DNA of 64,000 bases from Aeromonas caviae (GTDB taxonomy: Bacteria > Pseudomonadota > Gammaproteobacteria > Enterobacterales > Aeromonadaceae). The DNA lies in assembly GCF_000819785.1 (NCBI RefSeq), contig NZ_CDBK01000014.1:62001-126000 (forward strand), in the 5' to 3' direction. Below the pieces are notes generated by a model. It was not told where the DNA came from, made no database searches, and saw nothing but the letters and a program-made list of their open reading frames with translations. A program made the position numbers and the translations under genes. Below, one piece after another: positions 40,647 to 49,348 of this stretch (positions within the stretch are counted from its first letter, which is position 1; each line of letters begins with the position of its first letter).

Positions 40647-41024
40647 TCAGCTGGCTGGTGGGGCATAGAGAGCCAGCCAGTTGCCTTCGGTATCTTCGAT
40701 GATGACCCGGGAGCCATGACCGCTGCCGATGCTGTGCAGAGGCTCCAGCACCCGCCCGCCGAGCCGTGGGACCAGCAGTTCCGCTTCCTGCAGCCTGTCA
40801 CCGAGGGAGAGATAGATGAGGGGACCGGCACCGCCGGGCTGGTGATATTTGTCCATGGGGCCGAGACAGGCCGCCGCGTTGCTGCCGTCGTGGCGCAGCA
40901 TGGCAAAGCGCATGGTCTCTTCCTGGATGGGGGTGACCTGCACATCGAGCAGGGCCGAGTAGAAGTCCATGGCACGATCCAGATCCCGTGTCGGAATGTC
41001 GGCCCAGACCAGGGTGTTGTCCAT
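40647..41024 (-). CDS. VOC-superfamily (glyoxalase-fold) protein
   Basis: 125 residues forming the beta-alpha-beta-beta-beta repeat of vicinal-oxygen-chelate proteins. VWADIPTRDLDRAMDFYSAL opens the first repeat; SHG-like HSIGSGHGSRVIIEDTEGNWLALY closes the second, with a glutamate and histidine where metal ligands sit in glyoxalase-type members. Substrate unknown; small single-domain members serve as lyases, dioxygenases or resistance proteins. Transcribed alone. Confidence 0.85.
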   Translation of the reverse strand: MDNTLVWADIPTRDLDRAMDFYSALLDVQVTPIQEETMRFAMLRHDGSNAAACLGPMDKYHQPGGAGPLIYLSLGDRLQEAELLVPRLGGRVLEPLHSIGSGHGSRVIIEDTEGNWLALYAPPAS

Positions 41025-41104
41025 CGTCGTATTCTCCAGAGTTTCCGGCCAACGCGGTCGGTGGCTCTTTGAGGTTAGAAGTGGCGGTCGGGGGGCGCCA
41101 TGGA

Positions 41105-41131
41105 TAAAAAAGCGGCGCCTGATGGCGCCGC
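41105..41131 (-). terminator. Terminator after pmbA
   Basis: A GC-rich stem, GCGGCGCC with GGCGCCGC around TGAT (about 41112-41131), is followed on the minus strand by a T-run (A-run at 41105-41111 on +). It lies about 35 bp beyond the pmbA stop. Confidence 0.85.
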
Positions 41132-41165
41132 TTGAAGGGGGAAGAGCCGAGTAAGGCTCCCCCTC

Positions 41166-42506
41166 TTATTTGCCGGCAATGCTGAGCCCGCCAAAGCGGA
41201 TCAGCGGGGCATAGAAGTCCTTGCCATCGTCGTGGTGCAGCTGGTTGCCGACCGCTTCCAGCTCCCCGAGCAGACGATAGAAGTTGCCCGCCACCGTGAT
41301 GCCGCGTACCGGTGCCACGCGCTCGCCATTTCGGCAGAGGAAGCCGGAGGCGCCGAACGAGAAGTCGCCGCTCACCGCATCGGCCCCGGAGTGCAGGCCG
41401 TCCAGCTTGACCAGCTCCAGGTACTCACCGCTTTGTACCTCGGCCTCGCCGTGGGGGCCGAGCCCGAACACCAGGTGACGAGGGGCCACGTCCAGGGCAC
41501 TGCGGGCACTGCGGGCGGCTGCACCGTTGCTCGTCACGCCGAAGTGGCGGGCGGTGGCGCTGTTGTGCAGCAGGGTCTTGAGCTCCCCCTCGCCGATGAG
41601 CAGGAGATCCGAAGTGGCGGCCCCTTCGCCGTCAAACGCCTTGATCTTCATGCCCCCCGGCATATAGGCACGGCTCTCCAGGGTGAGCCAGCGAGACGCC
41701 ACGCTTTGGCCCAGCTTGTCGCGCCAGGGGTTGATCCCCTGCTGGGCCCACTTGCCAGACAGGGCGGACTGGAAGCAGCCAAACAGGCTGGCAAAGCAGT
41801 GGGTGCTGAAGATGCCGCTGTAGCGACCGCTCGGCACCGCCTCACCCATCAGCAGGCCATCGGCCACGGCGTGGATCTGGCGGATGAGAGGCTGGCTCTC
41901 CAACTCGTCGAAGCGCCGTGCGTACTGTCCCTGGTAGTGCATGGACTGGCGGCCCTCCCGCTCGATGAGAGCGGAGCTGTGGCAGCCGACGCTGAATTCC
42001 TGATGTTCACAGATGCTGCCCTGGCTGTTGGCAAGCCAGAGGCGGCTCTCCCCCTCGAAGAAGCCGTTGTAGGGGGCGCCGGTCACGTCCGGCAGGGCCA
42101 GCATGTCGGACTCGAGGCGCAGGGTCAGGGCGATCTTCTCTTCCACCGCCGTGGTGTCGGCCTGATGTATCTCGGCGCAGTCGGTGATGAGCCTGCTCTG
42201 CTGCACTGTGATGCGCTGATCCGGGTCCACCTTGGCGAAGCGGCTCGCATCGAGCGCATCCTGCACCATGGCGTCCAGGGCCGACGCGTCGAGGGACTCG
42301 GAATAGGCGATGCCGACCCGGCCTTCCTTGATGAGGCGAATGCCGATCTGCTGGCTGCTGGTGACCTTGTATTCACTGAGCTCGCCCTTGTCGGCCTTGA
42401 GGGAGAAGGCCTTCTCCTGATTGGCGATGACGTCTGCCTCGGCACCCAGATCGGCGACCTGGTCCAATAGACGGGCAAGCAGTTGGTTCATGTCGAGTTG
42501 GCTCAT
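41166..42506 (-). CDS. TldE/PmbA-family subunit of a TldD/TldE metalloprotease (divergent)
   Basis: 446 residues of the PmbA/TldE fold; the ADVIANQEKAFSLKADKGEL region and C-terminal SGDFSFGASGFLCRNGERVAPVRGITVAGNF are typical. TldE lacks the zinc site and pairs with TldD to form a proteolytic heterodimer that trims unfolded peptides such as microcin B17 or CcdA in E. coli. It is far from E. coli PmbA and lies directly beside its TldD partner, whereas in E. coli the two genes are apart. It starts at ATG 42506, overlapping the stop of a 35-codon mini-ORF. Confidence 0.9.
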   Translation of the reverse strand: MSQLDMNQLLARLLDQVADLGAEADVIANQEKAFSLKADKGELSEYKVTSSQQIGIRLIKEGRVGIAYSESLDASALDAMVQDALDASRFAKVDPDQRITVQQSRLITDCAEIHQADTTAVEEKIALTLRLESDMLALPDVTGAPYNGFFEGESRLWLANSQGSICEHQEFSVGCHSSALIEREGRQSMHYQGQYARRFDELESQPLIRQIHAVADGLLMGEAVPSGRYSGIFSTHCFASLFGCFQSALSGKWAQQGINPWRDKLGQSVASRWLTLESRAYMPGGMKIKAFDGEGAATSDLLLIGEGELKTLLHNSATARHFGVTSNGAAARSARSALDVAPRHLVFGLGPHGEAEVQSGEYLELVKLDGLHSGADAVSGDFSFGASGFLCRNGERVAPVRGITVAGNFYRLLGELEAVGNQLHHDDGKDFYAPLIRFGGLSIAGK

Positions 42507-42613
42507 CAGGCGTTCCCCCCAACCAGGATATTGTCAACCTTGAGCGGCGACGGGCCGACTGAAACGCGAATGAGGCGGGAGATGGAACCGCACAGAGTGT
42601 CATGGATGTTCAT
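42506..42613 (-). CDS. 35-codon mini-ORF duplicating the TldD C-terminus
   Basis: The frame from ATG 42613 to TGA 42506-42508 encodes 35 residues ending PLKVDNILVGGNA. Its last 28 residues match the final 28 of the upstream TldD at 20 positions (TldD ends PLKVDSILVGGNA). Both ends are TGATG overlaps: its start shares a base with the tldD stop, and its stop shares one with the pmbA start. The unit offset is 107 bp. It is best seen as a tandem duplication of the tldD 3' end; whether a peptide is made or useful is unknown. Confidence 0.5.
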   Translation of the reverse strand: MNIHDTLCGSISRLIRVSVGPSPLKVDNILVGGNA

Positions 42614-44013
42614 CAGGCGTTCCCTCCGACCAGAATGCTGTCAACCTTGAGCGGCGGTTGGCCGACCGAGGCGGGAATGGATCCGGAGACCGAGCCGCAC
42701 ATGCCGGCGGAGAGGGCCAGATCGCGCCCCACCATGGAGATCTCCTTCAATACCTGCGGGCCGGTGCCGATCAGGGTGGCCGACTTGAGGGGCCGGGTGA
42801 TCCTGCCCCCCTCGATGAGGTAGGCCTCCTGCACGTTGAAGTTGAACTCGCCGGTACCGGGCTGCACAGAGCCACCCCCCATCCGCTTGGCATAGATACC
42901 GTGCTCCACGGTTGCCAGCATGTCGTCGAGGCTGTAGTTGCCCGGTTCGATATAGGTGTTGCGCATGCGGGAGGCGGGGGCGAACTTGTAGGATTCCCGG
43001 CGCCCGGAACCGGTGCGGGCGTAGCCGGTGCGAAGGGCCCCCATTCTGTCCACCAGGAAGCCGGTCAGCACGCCATCCTTGATGAGCTGGGTGTGCTGGG
43101 TCGCCATCCCCTCGTCATCGACGTTGATGGAGCCCCAGGCGTTGCCCTGCAAGCCCTCGTCCACCGCGCTGACCGCGGGGTTGGCGATGAGCTGGCCCAT
43201 CTTGTCGTGGAACACGGATGCCTTCTTGGCCACCGAGGTGGTCTCCAGCAGGTGACCGCACGCCTCGTGGAAGATGACGCCGCCAAAGCCGCTCTCCATG
43301 ATGACCGGCAGCTTGCCGCTCGGGCAGGGGGCGGCTCCCAGCTTCACCAGTGCCTGGCGGGTGGCGGTGAGAGCCAGCTCGCGGGGATCGATGCTCTCGG
43401 CATGCTCCCATCCCTTCATGGCACCGGGGGCTTCATAACCTACGCTCTGCTCGCCCCCGTCCAGGGCGATGGTCTGGGCCATGATGCGGTTGTAGTGGCG
43501 GCGATCGCTCACCTGCACCCCTTCGCTGTTGAAGATCTCCACCTCCTGCTCCCAGCCGAGCACGTTGCCCGAGAACTGGCTCACCTTGTCGCTCTCGGCG
43601 CGGGCCGCAGCGTCCATGGCATGCAGGTAGGTGATCTTCTGCTCCAGCAGCTTGTCGGCCGACAGCGGCAGAGCGATGGGGTTGCGGTCGGTCAGGCGGG
43701 TGAAGTCAAAGGCGGTGGCGGTGACCACGGGGTCACGCCTGTCCTTGGCCGCCAGCAGGGTAACGATGCGCAAGAGCTCGTTGCGATCGGCCAGATTGGT
43801 GTAGCCGTAGAGCACCTTGTGGCCGTAGCACAGGCGAACGCCGATACCGAAGTCGAGACCACCGCTGATGTTCTCTATCTGGCTGGAGAGCAGGCTGAGC
43901 TGGCTGCGGCGCTTGCGCTCCACAAACAGCTCGGCGAAATCGGCACCCAGCGCCAGCGCGTGATCGAGCACGTCGCGGGCGATGGCGGGGGCCAACAGGG
44001 AGAATGAAGTCAT
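42613..44013 (-). CDS. TldD-family zinc metalloprotease subunit (divergent)
   Basis: 466 residues with the TldD active site HEACGH (249-254) in GGVIFHEACGHLLE, and a later cysteine close to the C-terminus (GMCGS). GSINVDDEGMATQHTQLIKD and NTYIEPG match the TldD core. E. coli TldD has HEAVGH and differs over most of its length, so this is probably a second, distinct TldD lineage, paired with the TldE-like gene downstream. ATG 44013 is preceded by AAAAGGATATTCT. The 3' end is duplicated just downstream. Confidence 0.92.
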   Translation of the reverse strand: MTSFSLLAPAIARDVLDHALALGADFAELFVERKRRSQLSLLSSQIENISGGLDFGIGVRLCYGHKVLYGYTNLADRNELLRIVTLLAAKDRRDPVVTATAFDFTRLTDRNPIALPLSADKLLEQKITYLHAMDAAARAESDKVSQFSGNVLGWEQEVEIFNSEGVQVSDRRHYNRIMAQTIALDGGEQSVGYEAPGAMKGWEHAESIDPRELALTATRQALVKLGAAPCPSGKLPVIMESGFGGVIFHEACGHLLETTSVAKKASVFHDKMGQLIANPAVSAVDEGLQGNAWGSINVDDEGMATQHTQLIKDGVLTGFLVDRMGALRTGYARTGSGRRESYKFAPASRMRNTYIEPGNYSLDDMLATVEHGIYAKRMGGGSVQPGTGEFNFNVQEAYLIEGGRITRPLKSATLIGTGPQVLKEISMVGRDLALSAGMCGSVSGSIPASVGQPPLKVDSILVGGNA

Positions 44014-44228
44014 AGAATATCCTTTTCTGGTCTGTCCGTTTGCTTCCGACACCCGGCGTTGTGTTGTTATGGGGTGTCGACCTCATTGTTGCAGACCAGA
44101 AGCAAAAAGTCGCTATAGCGTCAGCCGATGATACCGAACGAGAAAATCGGTGCGATTTATGCGCCCGGCAGCCCGAGCGCAGGCTACCGACAGGGGAGGT
44201 TGGCGCCGCTCATGGCGCTCGTTTTATA
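44014..44228. other. tldD upstream region
   Basis: About 215 bp with no supported gene, between the tldD start (-) and the array of fldB 3'-end copies. It should contain the tldD promoter on the minus strand; no hexamer pair is good enough to name. Confidence 0.4.
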
Positions 44229-44522
44229 TGAGGTTGACCCACTGCTCTATACGGGGTCGGTCTGGTCGTCCATTGGCCGGCGTCGTCGAACATCCAGGCG
44301 ATCAGGGTCAGAGCAGTTCGTGGATCTCGCTCAGGATCTGGTCGACCCACTGCTCGATACGGGGTCGATCTGGCCGTCCAATGGCTGGCGTCGTCGAACA
44401 TCCAGACGGCCAGGGTCAGAGCAGTTCGTGGATCTCGCTCAGAATCTGGTCGACCCACTGCTCGATACGGGTCGGTCTGGTCGTCCATTGGCTGGCGTCG
44501 TCGAACATCCAGGCGGCCAGGA
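44229..44522 (-). repeat. Tandem array of fldB 3'-end copies (two full, one partial)
   Basis: Directly downstream of fldB its last ~107 bp recur in the same orientation: unit 1 44416-44522 (107 bp), unit 2 44308-44415 (108 bp), and a truncated unit 3 44229-44307. In the 54 nt from the RIEQWVDQ codons to the stop, unit 1 differs from fldB at two third positions. Unit 1 has its own ATG (44508) and encodes 30 residues to TGA at 44416. Units 2 and 3 carry an extra C that breaks the frame. There are no spacers, so this is not a CRISPR. Confidence 0.92.
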
Positions 44523-45041
44523 TCAGAGCAGTTCGTGGATCTCGCTCAGGATCTGGTCGACCCACTGCTCGATGCGGGATTCGGTCTGGTCGTACTGATT
44601 GGCGTCATCAAGGGCCAGCCCGACGAAGTGACGGCCATCGTCGATGAGCGCCTTGGAGGCGTCAAACTCGTACCCCTCGTTGGGCCAGTAGCCCACCAGC
44701 TTGACCCCCTTGGGGACCAGCTGATCGTGCAGCAGGCCGAGGGCATCCTGATACCACTCCCCATAGCCCAGCTGATCGCCCATGCCAAACAGGGCGATGA
44801 TGCGTCCCTCCAGATGCAGGTCGGCGATGTCTTCCCAGCGGGATTCCCAGTCCTCCTGCAGCTCGCCGAAGTCCCAGGTGGAGATGCCCAGGATCAGGAT
44901 GTCGTACTCCTGCATGCGGGCGAGGGGCACATCCTTGATGTTGTGGAGATCGACCAGCTCGGGGCCGATGAGGGCGCGGATCTTCTCGGCGGCCATCTCG
45001 GTGTAGCAGGTGGTGGAGCCATAAAACAAACCTATCTTCAT
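44523..45041 (-). CDS. fldB: FldB-like flavodoxin 2
   Basis: 172-residue long-chain flavodoxin, an FMN electron carrier. The FMN phosphate loop is [15 protein letters not shown]. The stretch [17 protein letters not shown] has the Trp that stacks on the flavin, and [18 protein letters not shown] the Tyr loop. Nearly colinear with E. coli FldB (173 residues), and next to xerD as in E. coli (fldB-xerD-dsbC-recJ). ATG 45041 ([10 protein letters not shown]); a 9-codon upstream extension is possible but unlikely. Its 3' end is repeated downstream. Confidence 0.95.
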   Translation of the reverse strand: MKIGLFYGSTTCYTEMAAEKIRALIGPELVDLHNIKDVPLARMQEYDILILGISTWDFGELQEDWESRWEDIADLHLEGRIIALFGMGDQLGYGEWYQDALGLLHDQLVPKGVKLVGYWPNEGYEFDASKALIDDGRHFVGLALDDANQYDQTESRIEQWVDQILSEIHELL

Positions 45042-45225
45042 CGCTCTTCTCTTGATCGCAGTCGGCAAGGGGCGTGACCGGCACAGCGGCGCCCGGGGGG
45101 GAGGGCGCCAGTCTAGCAGATTGCGCCGGGCTCTTCACCGCCTGAGGGGATGTGCAGCCTTGCCTTGCGGCCCGGGTGGGTCGGCACGTTACAATGGCGA
45201 CCTGTTTCCCTGAGCGCGGCGCACC

Positions 45226-46125
45226 ATGAGCAAAGCAGAATCCCATCCCCTGATCGAGCCGTTTCTCGACGCCCTCTGGCTTGAGCGGGGGCTCTCCGAC
45301 AACACGGTCAGCTCCTATCGCACCGACCTGGAAAAATTTGCCCTCTGGCTCGATGAGCAAGGCGGTTCCCTGCTGCTGGCGGGGCTGGACGACATCCAGC
45401 ACTACCTCGCCTGGCGGGTGGACCATCAGTTCGCGGCCAGCAGCACGGCCCGTTTCCTCTCGGCCCTGCGCCGCTTCTACCAGTATCTCAATCGAGAGAA
45501 GCTGCGCAGCGACGATCCCACCGTGCTGCTGGAGGGGCCAAAGCTCCCCAAAAAGCTGCCATCGGATCTGAGCGAAGCCGAGGTGGAGGCGCTGCTGCAA
45601 GCGCCCCTGGTGGACGATCCGCTGGAGCTGCGGGACAAGGCAATGCTCGAGCTGCTCTACGCCACCGGGCTGCGGGTGTCCGAGCTGGTGGGGCTGACCG
45701 CCGAACACGTCAGCCTGCGCCAGGGGCTGGTGCGGGTGGTGGGCAAGGGCAACAAGGAGCGCCTGGTGCCCATGGGGGAGGAGGCGGTGCACTGGCTGGA
45801 GCGCTACTACCGGGAGGGGCGCACCCTGCTGCTGGGTGGCACCAGCTCGGACGTGGTGTTCCCCTCCAAGCGGGCCCGGATGATGACCCGCCAGACCTTT
45901 TGGCACCGCATCAAGCTCTATGCCCTGAGAGCCGGCATCAGGGGGGAACTCTCCCCCCACACCCTGCGTCACGCCTTCGCCACCCACCTGCTCAATCACG
46001 GCGCCGATCTGCGAGTGGTGCAGATGCTGCTGGGCCACGCGGATCTCTCCACCACCCAGATTTATACCCACGTGGCCAACGAGCGGCTCAAGGCACTGCA
46101 CGGCCAGCACCACCCCAGAGCCTGA
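45226..46125 (+). CDS. xerD: XerD, tyrosine recombinase for chromosome dimer resolution
   Basis: 299 residues. N-terminal SAM-like core-binding domain (about 8-90, LERGLSDNTVSSYRTDLEKF). The catalytic domain has R in ATGLRVSELVGL, HTLRHAFATHLLNHG (H-x-x-R), GHADLSTTQIYTH with the second histidine and the nucleophilic tyrosine. Acts with XerC at dif under FtsK control. Divergent from fldB with 184 bp between. Confidence 0.96.
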   Translation: MSKAESHPLIEPFLDALWLERGLSDNTVSSYRTDLEKFALWLDEQGGSLLLAGLDDIQHYLAWRVDHQFAASSTARFLSALRRFYQYLNREKLRSDDPTVLLEGPKLPKKLPSDLSEAEVEALLQAPLVDDPLELRDKAMLELLYATGLRVSELVGLTAEHVSLRQGLVRVVGKGNKERLVPMGEEAVHWLERYYREGRTLLLGGTSSDVVFPSKRARMMTRQTFWHRIKLYALRAGIRGELSPHTLRHAFATHLLNHGADLRVVQMLLGHADLSTTQIYTHVANERLKALHGQHHPRA

Positions 46126-46146
46126 TCGCCTCACCTGCCTTGCAAC

Positions 46147-46174
46147 AAAAAACCGCCCGAAGGCGGTTTTTTTT
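46147..46174. terminator. Bidirectional terminator, xerD / mscL
   Basis: AAAAAACCGCC pairs with GGCGGTTTTTTTT around a short CGAA-type loop. It is placed between the converging xerD (+) and mscL (-). Confidence 0.92.
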
Positions 46175-46198
46175 CAGCACACGACAGGGAGGAAACGG

Positions 46199-46609
46199 TT
46201 ATTTCCCCTGCTGGGATTTCAGCAAGTCGCGGATCTCGGTCAGCAGCTCCTGATCCTTGGTGGGGCCGGCCGGGGCAGCGGCTTCCTCTTCCTGCTTCTT
46301 CTTCAGGGTGTTGATGGCCTTGAGCCCCATGAAGATGGCGAAGGAGATGATCAGGAAGTCGATACAGGTCTGGATGAACTTGCCGTAGGCGATGACCACG
46401 GCAGGGGCATCCCCTTCGGCGGCCTTCAGGGTCACGGCGAGATCGCTGAAATCCACGCCCCCCAGGATCAGCCCGATGGGGGGCATGATCACGTCTCCCA
46501 CGAAGGAGGAGACAATCTTGCCAAAGGCGGCACCTATGATGATACCGACCGCCATGTCGATCACATTGCCCCTGGATGCAAAGGCCTTGAACTCTTGAAT
46601 CAGACTCAT
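46199..46609 (-). CDS. mscL: MscL, large-conductance mechanosensitive channel
   Basis: 136 residues. The N-terminal amphipathic helix [20 protein letters not shown] leads to TM1 ([23 protein letters not shown]), a periplasmic loop and TM2 ([23 protein letters not shown]), then a charged C-terminal bundle. The homopentamer opens on osmotic down-shock. ATG 46609 follows AGGGGGA. In this genome it sits between xerD and dsbC, which are adjacent in E. coli, and is divergent from dsbC. Confidence 0.97.
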   Translation of the reverse strand: MSLIQEFKAFASRGNVIDMAVGIIIGAAFGKIVSSFVGDVIMPPIGLILGGVDFSDLAVTLKAAEGDAPAVVIAYGKFIQTCIDFLIISFAIFMGLKAINTLKKKQEEEAAAPAGPTKDQELLTEIRDLLKSQQGK

Positions 46610-46868
46610 TTTTCCCCCTAGAAATGGACGACATGCCACTTGAGCGCACGTCGATTTGAATAATAAAACATCAGCAAAACAGAGGGATGACTAAAGATGT
46701 CTCCCGTCGTCCTGATTAGCTTGCGGGGCTCAAGCCCGATTGGCAACCTGTCATCCCGTGATTTTTTCTTGCGGACGTTATTAATCGATCACTAATTAAG
46801 GTCTTTGGGAGAGGGAATTGTCTGGGTTACCTTATGAGACCCTTCAATCATGCCAAGTGAATGAGCTG
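46610..46868. promoter_or_regulatory. mscL / dsbC divergent promoter region
   Basis: 259 bp, AT-rich around 46660-46800 (TTATTAATCGATCACTAATTAAG), with no gene. It must drive mscL (-) and dsbC-recJ (+). No hexamer pair is singled out. Confidence 0.45.
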
Positions 46869-47573
46869 ATGCGATATTTACTGCTGGGAATGATGCTGCT
46901 GTGCGCTTTTGCGGCCAGCGCGGGGATGGACCCCCATGTGTTGAAACAGACCATAGAGCAGCGCCTCGGTGTGCAGGTCTACCTGGTGGACGAGACCCCC
47001 ATGCCGGGCCTCTATCTGCTGGGCACGGCCCAGGGACTGCTCTACAGCGATGCCAGGGGAGACTATGTGCTGCAGGGCTCCATGCTGGATCTGGCCCACG
47101 AGATGAGAAACCTCACCCGGCTCAGCCAGCAGCAGCAACGCAGGCTGGCGCTCTCCCAGATAGGGGAGGCCCGGCTCTGGCTCAAGGCCACCCCTGAACG
47201 CCACCGCCTCACCCTGTTTACCGATCTCGCCTGCGGTCCTTGCCGCATCGCGTTGGAGGAGTTGCCCCGCTTGCAGGCGAGGGGCGTGAGCGTACAACTG
47301 CTGCCTGCACCTGTCGCCGCCTCGGATCAGGCTAGCTGGTGCGATCCCGGGCTGCTGCGCGAACTCAACTTCAGCGATCGTTTGCCTGAGAGCGGCTGTA
47401 ATGCGATCCTTGCCCATCATATCGGCCTGAGCCAGTGGCTCGGGATCAAGGCGTCACCGAGCTGGGTCCTGCCTAATGGCGACCTGGTGCGCGGTTACCA
47501 GAGCCCCGAACAACTGCTCAAGATACTGGATCACATCAATGCCCCTGCAAATCCGTCGTCGTCCGCGAGTTGA
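46869..47573 (+). CDS. dsbC: DsbC-like periplasmic disulfide isomerase with a CGPC active site
   Basis: 234 residues: signal peptide MRYLLLGMMLLCAFAASAG, a dimerisation domain (about 20-75), a linker, and a thioredoxin-fold domain with CGPC at 122-125, a second cysteine pair C158/C177 and cis-proline P197 (ASPSWV). The gene lies between xerD and recJ as in E. coli, which supports DsbC. E. coli DsbC has CGYC; CGPC is the thioredoxin motif and would make the site more reducing. ATG 46869 has only a weak ribosome site. The 3' end overlaps recJ by 35 bp. Confidence 0.88.
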   Translation: MRYLLLGMMLLCAFAASAGMDPHVLKQTIEQRLGVQVYLVDETPMPGLYLLGTAQGLLYSDARGDYVLQGSMLDLAHEMRNLTRLSQQQQRRLALSQIGEARLWLKATPERHRLTLFTDLACGPCRIALEELPRLQARGVSVQLLPAPVAASDQASWCDPGLLRELNFSDRLPESGCNAILAHHIGLSQWLGIKASPSWVLPNGDLVRGYQSPEQLLKILDHINAPANPSSSAS

Positions 47574-49269
47574 TGATTCCCATCTGCCCGCCACCCTGCA
47601 CCCGCTGCTTCGCCAGATCTTCGCCAGCCGCGGGGTCGAAGACCCTGCCCTGCTGGAGCGCAGCGCCAACCAGCTGCTGCCGCCCCAGCGTCTGTTCGGC
47701 ATGGCGCAGGCGGTGCCGCTGCTGGCCGAGGCGCTGACGGCGCAAAAACGCATTCTCATCGTCGGTGACTTCGACTGCGACGGCGCCACCAGCTCGGCCC
47801 TGTGCGTGCTGGCCTTGCGCGCCATGGGGGGGCACCACATCGATTTTCTGGTGCCCAACCGCTTCGAGTTCGGTTATGGCCTCACCCCGGAGATCGTCGA
47901 GCTGGCGGTGGCCCGCGGCGCCGAGTTCCTGATCACGGTGGACAACGGGATCTCCAGCATCGCCGGGGTGGCGGCGGCCAAGGCGGCAGGCATGCAGGTA
48001 CTGGTTACCGATCACCATTTGCCGGGTCAGGAGCTGCCTGACGCCGACGCGATAGTGAACCCCAACCAGCATGGCTGCGACTTCCCCTCCAAGTCCCTGG
48101 CCGGGGTCGGGGTCGCCTTCTATCTGATGGCGGCCCTCAACACCCATCTGCGCCAGAGCGGCTGGTATGAGCGCCAGGGGCTGCGCGCCCCCAACGTGGC
48201 GGATTACCTGGATCTGGTGGCCCTCGGCACCGTGGCCGACGTGGTGGCGCTCGATGGCAACAACCGCATCCTGGTTCATCAGGGGTTGCAGCGGATCCGG
48301 GCCGGCCGTTGTCGCCCCGGCATCCAGGCGCTGGTGGATGTGTCGGGCCGCGACGGTCGTCGCCTGTGCGCTGCCGATCTCGGCTTTGCGCTGGGGCCGC
48401 GCCTCAACGCGGTGGGCCGGCTCGATGACATGTCCCTCGGGGTCGCCTGTCTGCTCTGTGACGACATCAACCTGGCGCGCCAGTTCGCCTCCGAAATGGA
48501 CAGCCTCAACCAGGAGCGCAAGGAGATCGAGCAGGGGATGCAGCAGGAAGCGCTCGCCACCCTGGAGCAGATCCGTTTTCGTGACGGTGAGGTGCCGTCG
48601 GGCATCGTGCTGCACCGAAACGAGTGGCATCAGGGGGTGGTGGGGCTGGTTGCCTCCAAGGTGAAGGAGAAGTACTACCGCCCGGTTATCGCCTTTGCCG
48701 AGAGCAGCGAGACCGAGCTCAAGGGCTCCGGGCGCTCCATTCCGGGGGTGCACCTGCGCGATGCGCTGGAACTGCTCGATACCCGCCACCCCGGCTTGAT
48801 GGGCAAGTTTGGCGGCCACGCCATGGCGGCCGGGCTGACCCTGCCCAAGGCCAATATCGAGGCCTTCGGCCGTGCCTTCGAGGCGGTCATCGGCGAGCTG
48901 GTGACCCCTGAGCTCTTGACCGGGGTGCTGCTCACCGATGGCGAGCTGCTGCCGGACGAGCTCACCCTCGAGCTGGCGGAGCTTATTCGTGCCTCCGGCC
49001 CCTGGGGTCAGGCCTTTCCCGAGCCGCTGTTTGACGGGGAATTCGTGCTGGTGCAGCAGCGGCTGGTGGGGGAGAAGCACCTCAAGATGATGCTGACCAC
49101 GGATTCCGGCCACGCGGTGGATGCCATCGCCTTTGGCGTCGACTTGCAGCGCTGGCCCGATGCCTCGGTGAAGCGGGTGCGGCTGGTCTACCGGCTCGAC
49201 GTCAACGAGTGGCGTGGCAACCGCAGCGTGCAGTTGTTGGTGGAGCATCTGGAAGCCGCCGGCCTCTGA
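47539..49269 (+). CDS. recJ: RecJ, single-stranded-DNA-specific 5'-3' exonuclease
   Basis: 576 residues. DHH-family phosphoesterase motifs: VGDFDCDGATSSAL (motif I), ITVDNGISS, VTDHHLPG (motif III), AVGTVADVV-like ALGTVADVVAL, and the DHHA1 domain with GSGRSIPGVHLRDALE and GKFGGHAMAAGL. Acts in RecFOR recombination and mismatch or base repair. ATG 47539 overlaps the end of dsbC; the earlier frame from 47476 lies inside dsbC and is not conserved. Confidence 0.96.
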   Translation: MPLQIRRRPRVDDSHLPATLHPLLRQIFASRGVEDPALLERSANQLLPPQRLFGMAQAVPLLAEALTAQKRILIVGDFDCDGATSSALCVLALRAMGGHHIDFLVPNRFEFGYGLTPEIVELAVARGAEFLITVDNGISSIAGVAAAKAAGMQVLVTDHHLPGQELPDADAIVNPNQHGCDFPSKSLAGVGVAFYLMAALNTHLRQSGWYERQGLRAPNVADYLDLVALGTVADVVALDGNNRILVHQGLQRIRAGRCRPGIQALVDVSGRDGRRLCAADLGFALGPRLNAVGRLDDMSLGVACLLCDDINLARQFASEMDSLNQERKEIEQGMQQEALATLEQIRFRDGEVPSGIVLHRNEWHQGVVGLVASKVKEKYYRPVIAFAESSETELKGSGRSIPGVHLRDALELLDTRHPGLMGKFGGHAMAAGLTLPKANIEAFGRAFEAVIGELVTPELLTGVLLTDGELLPDELTLELAELIRASGPWGQAFPEPLFDGEFVLVQQRLVGEKHLKMMLTTDSGHAVDAIAFGVDLQRWPDASVKRVRLVYRLDVNEWRGNRSVQLLVEHLEAAGL

Positions 49270-49348
49270 TCCCGCGAGTCTCTCTTGCTGTCGATGACGG
49301 CCACCTCAGGGTGGCCGTTTTTTTATGGTGTGAACCCGGATGTTGTCG

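Noticed and set aside
44229-44522. Possible CRISPR-like array
   Set aside because: Units are about 107 bp, abut each other without spacers and are copies of the fldB 3' end.
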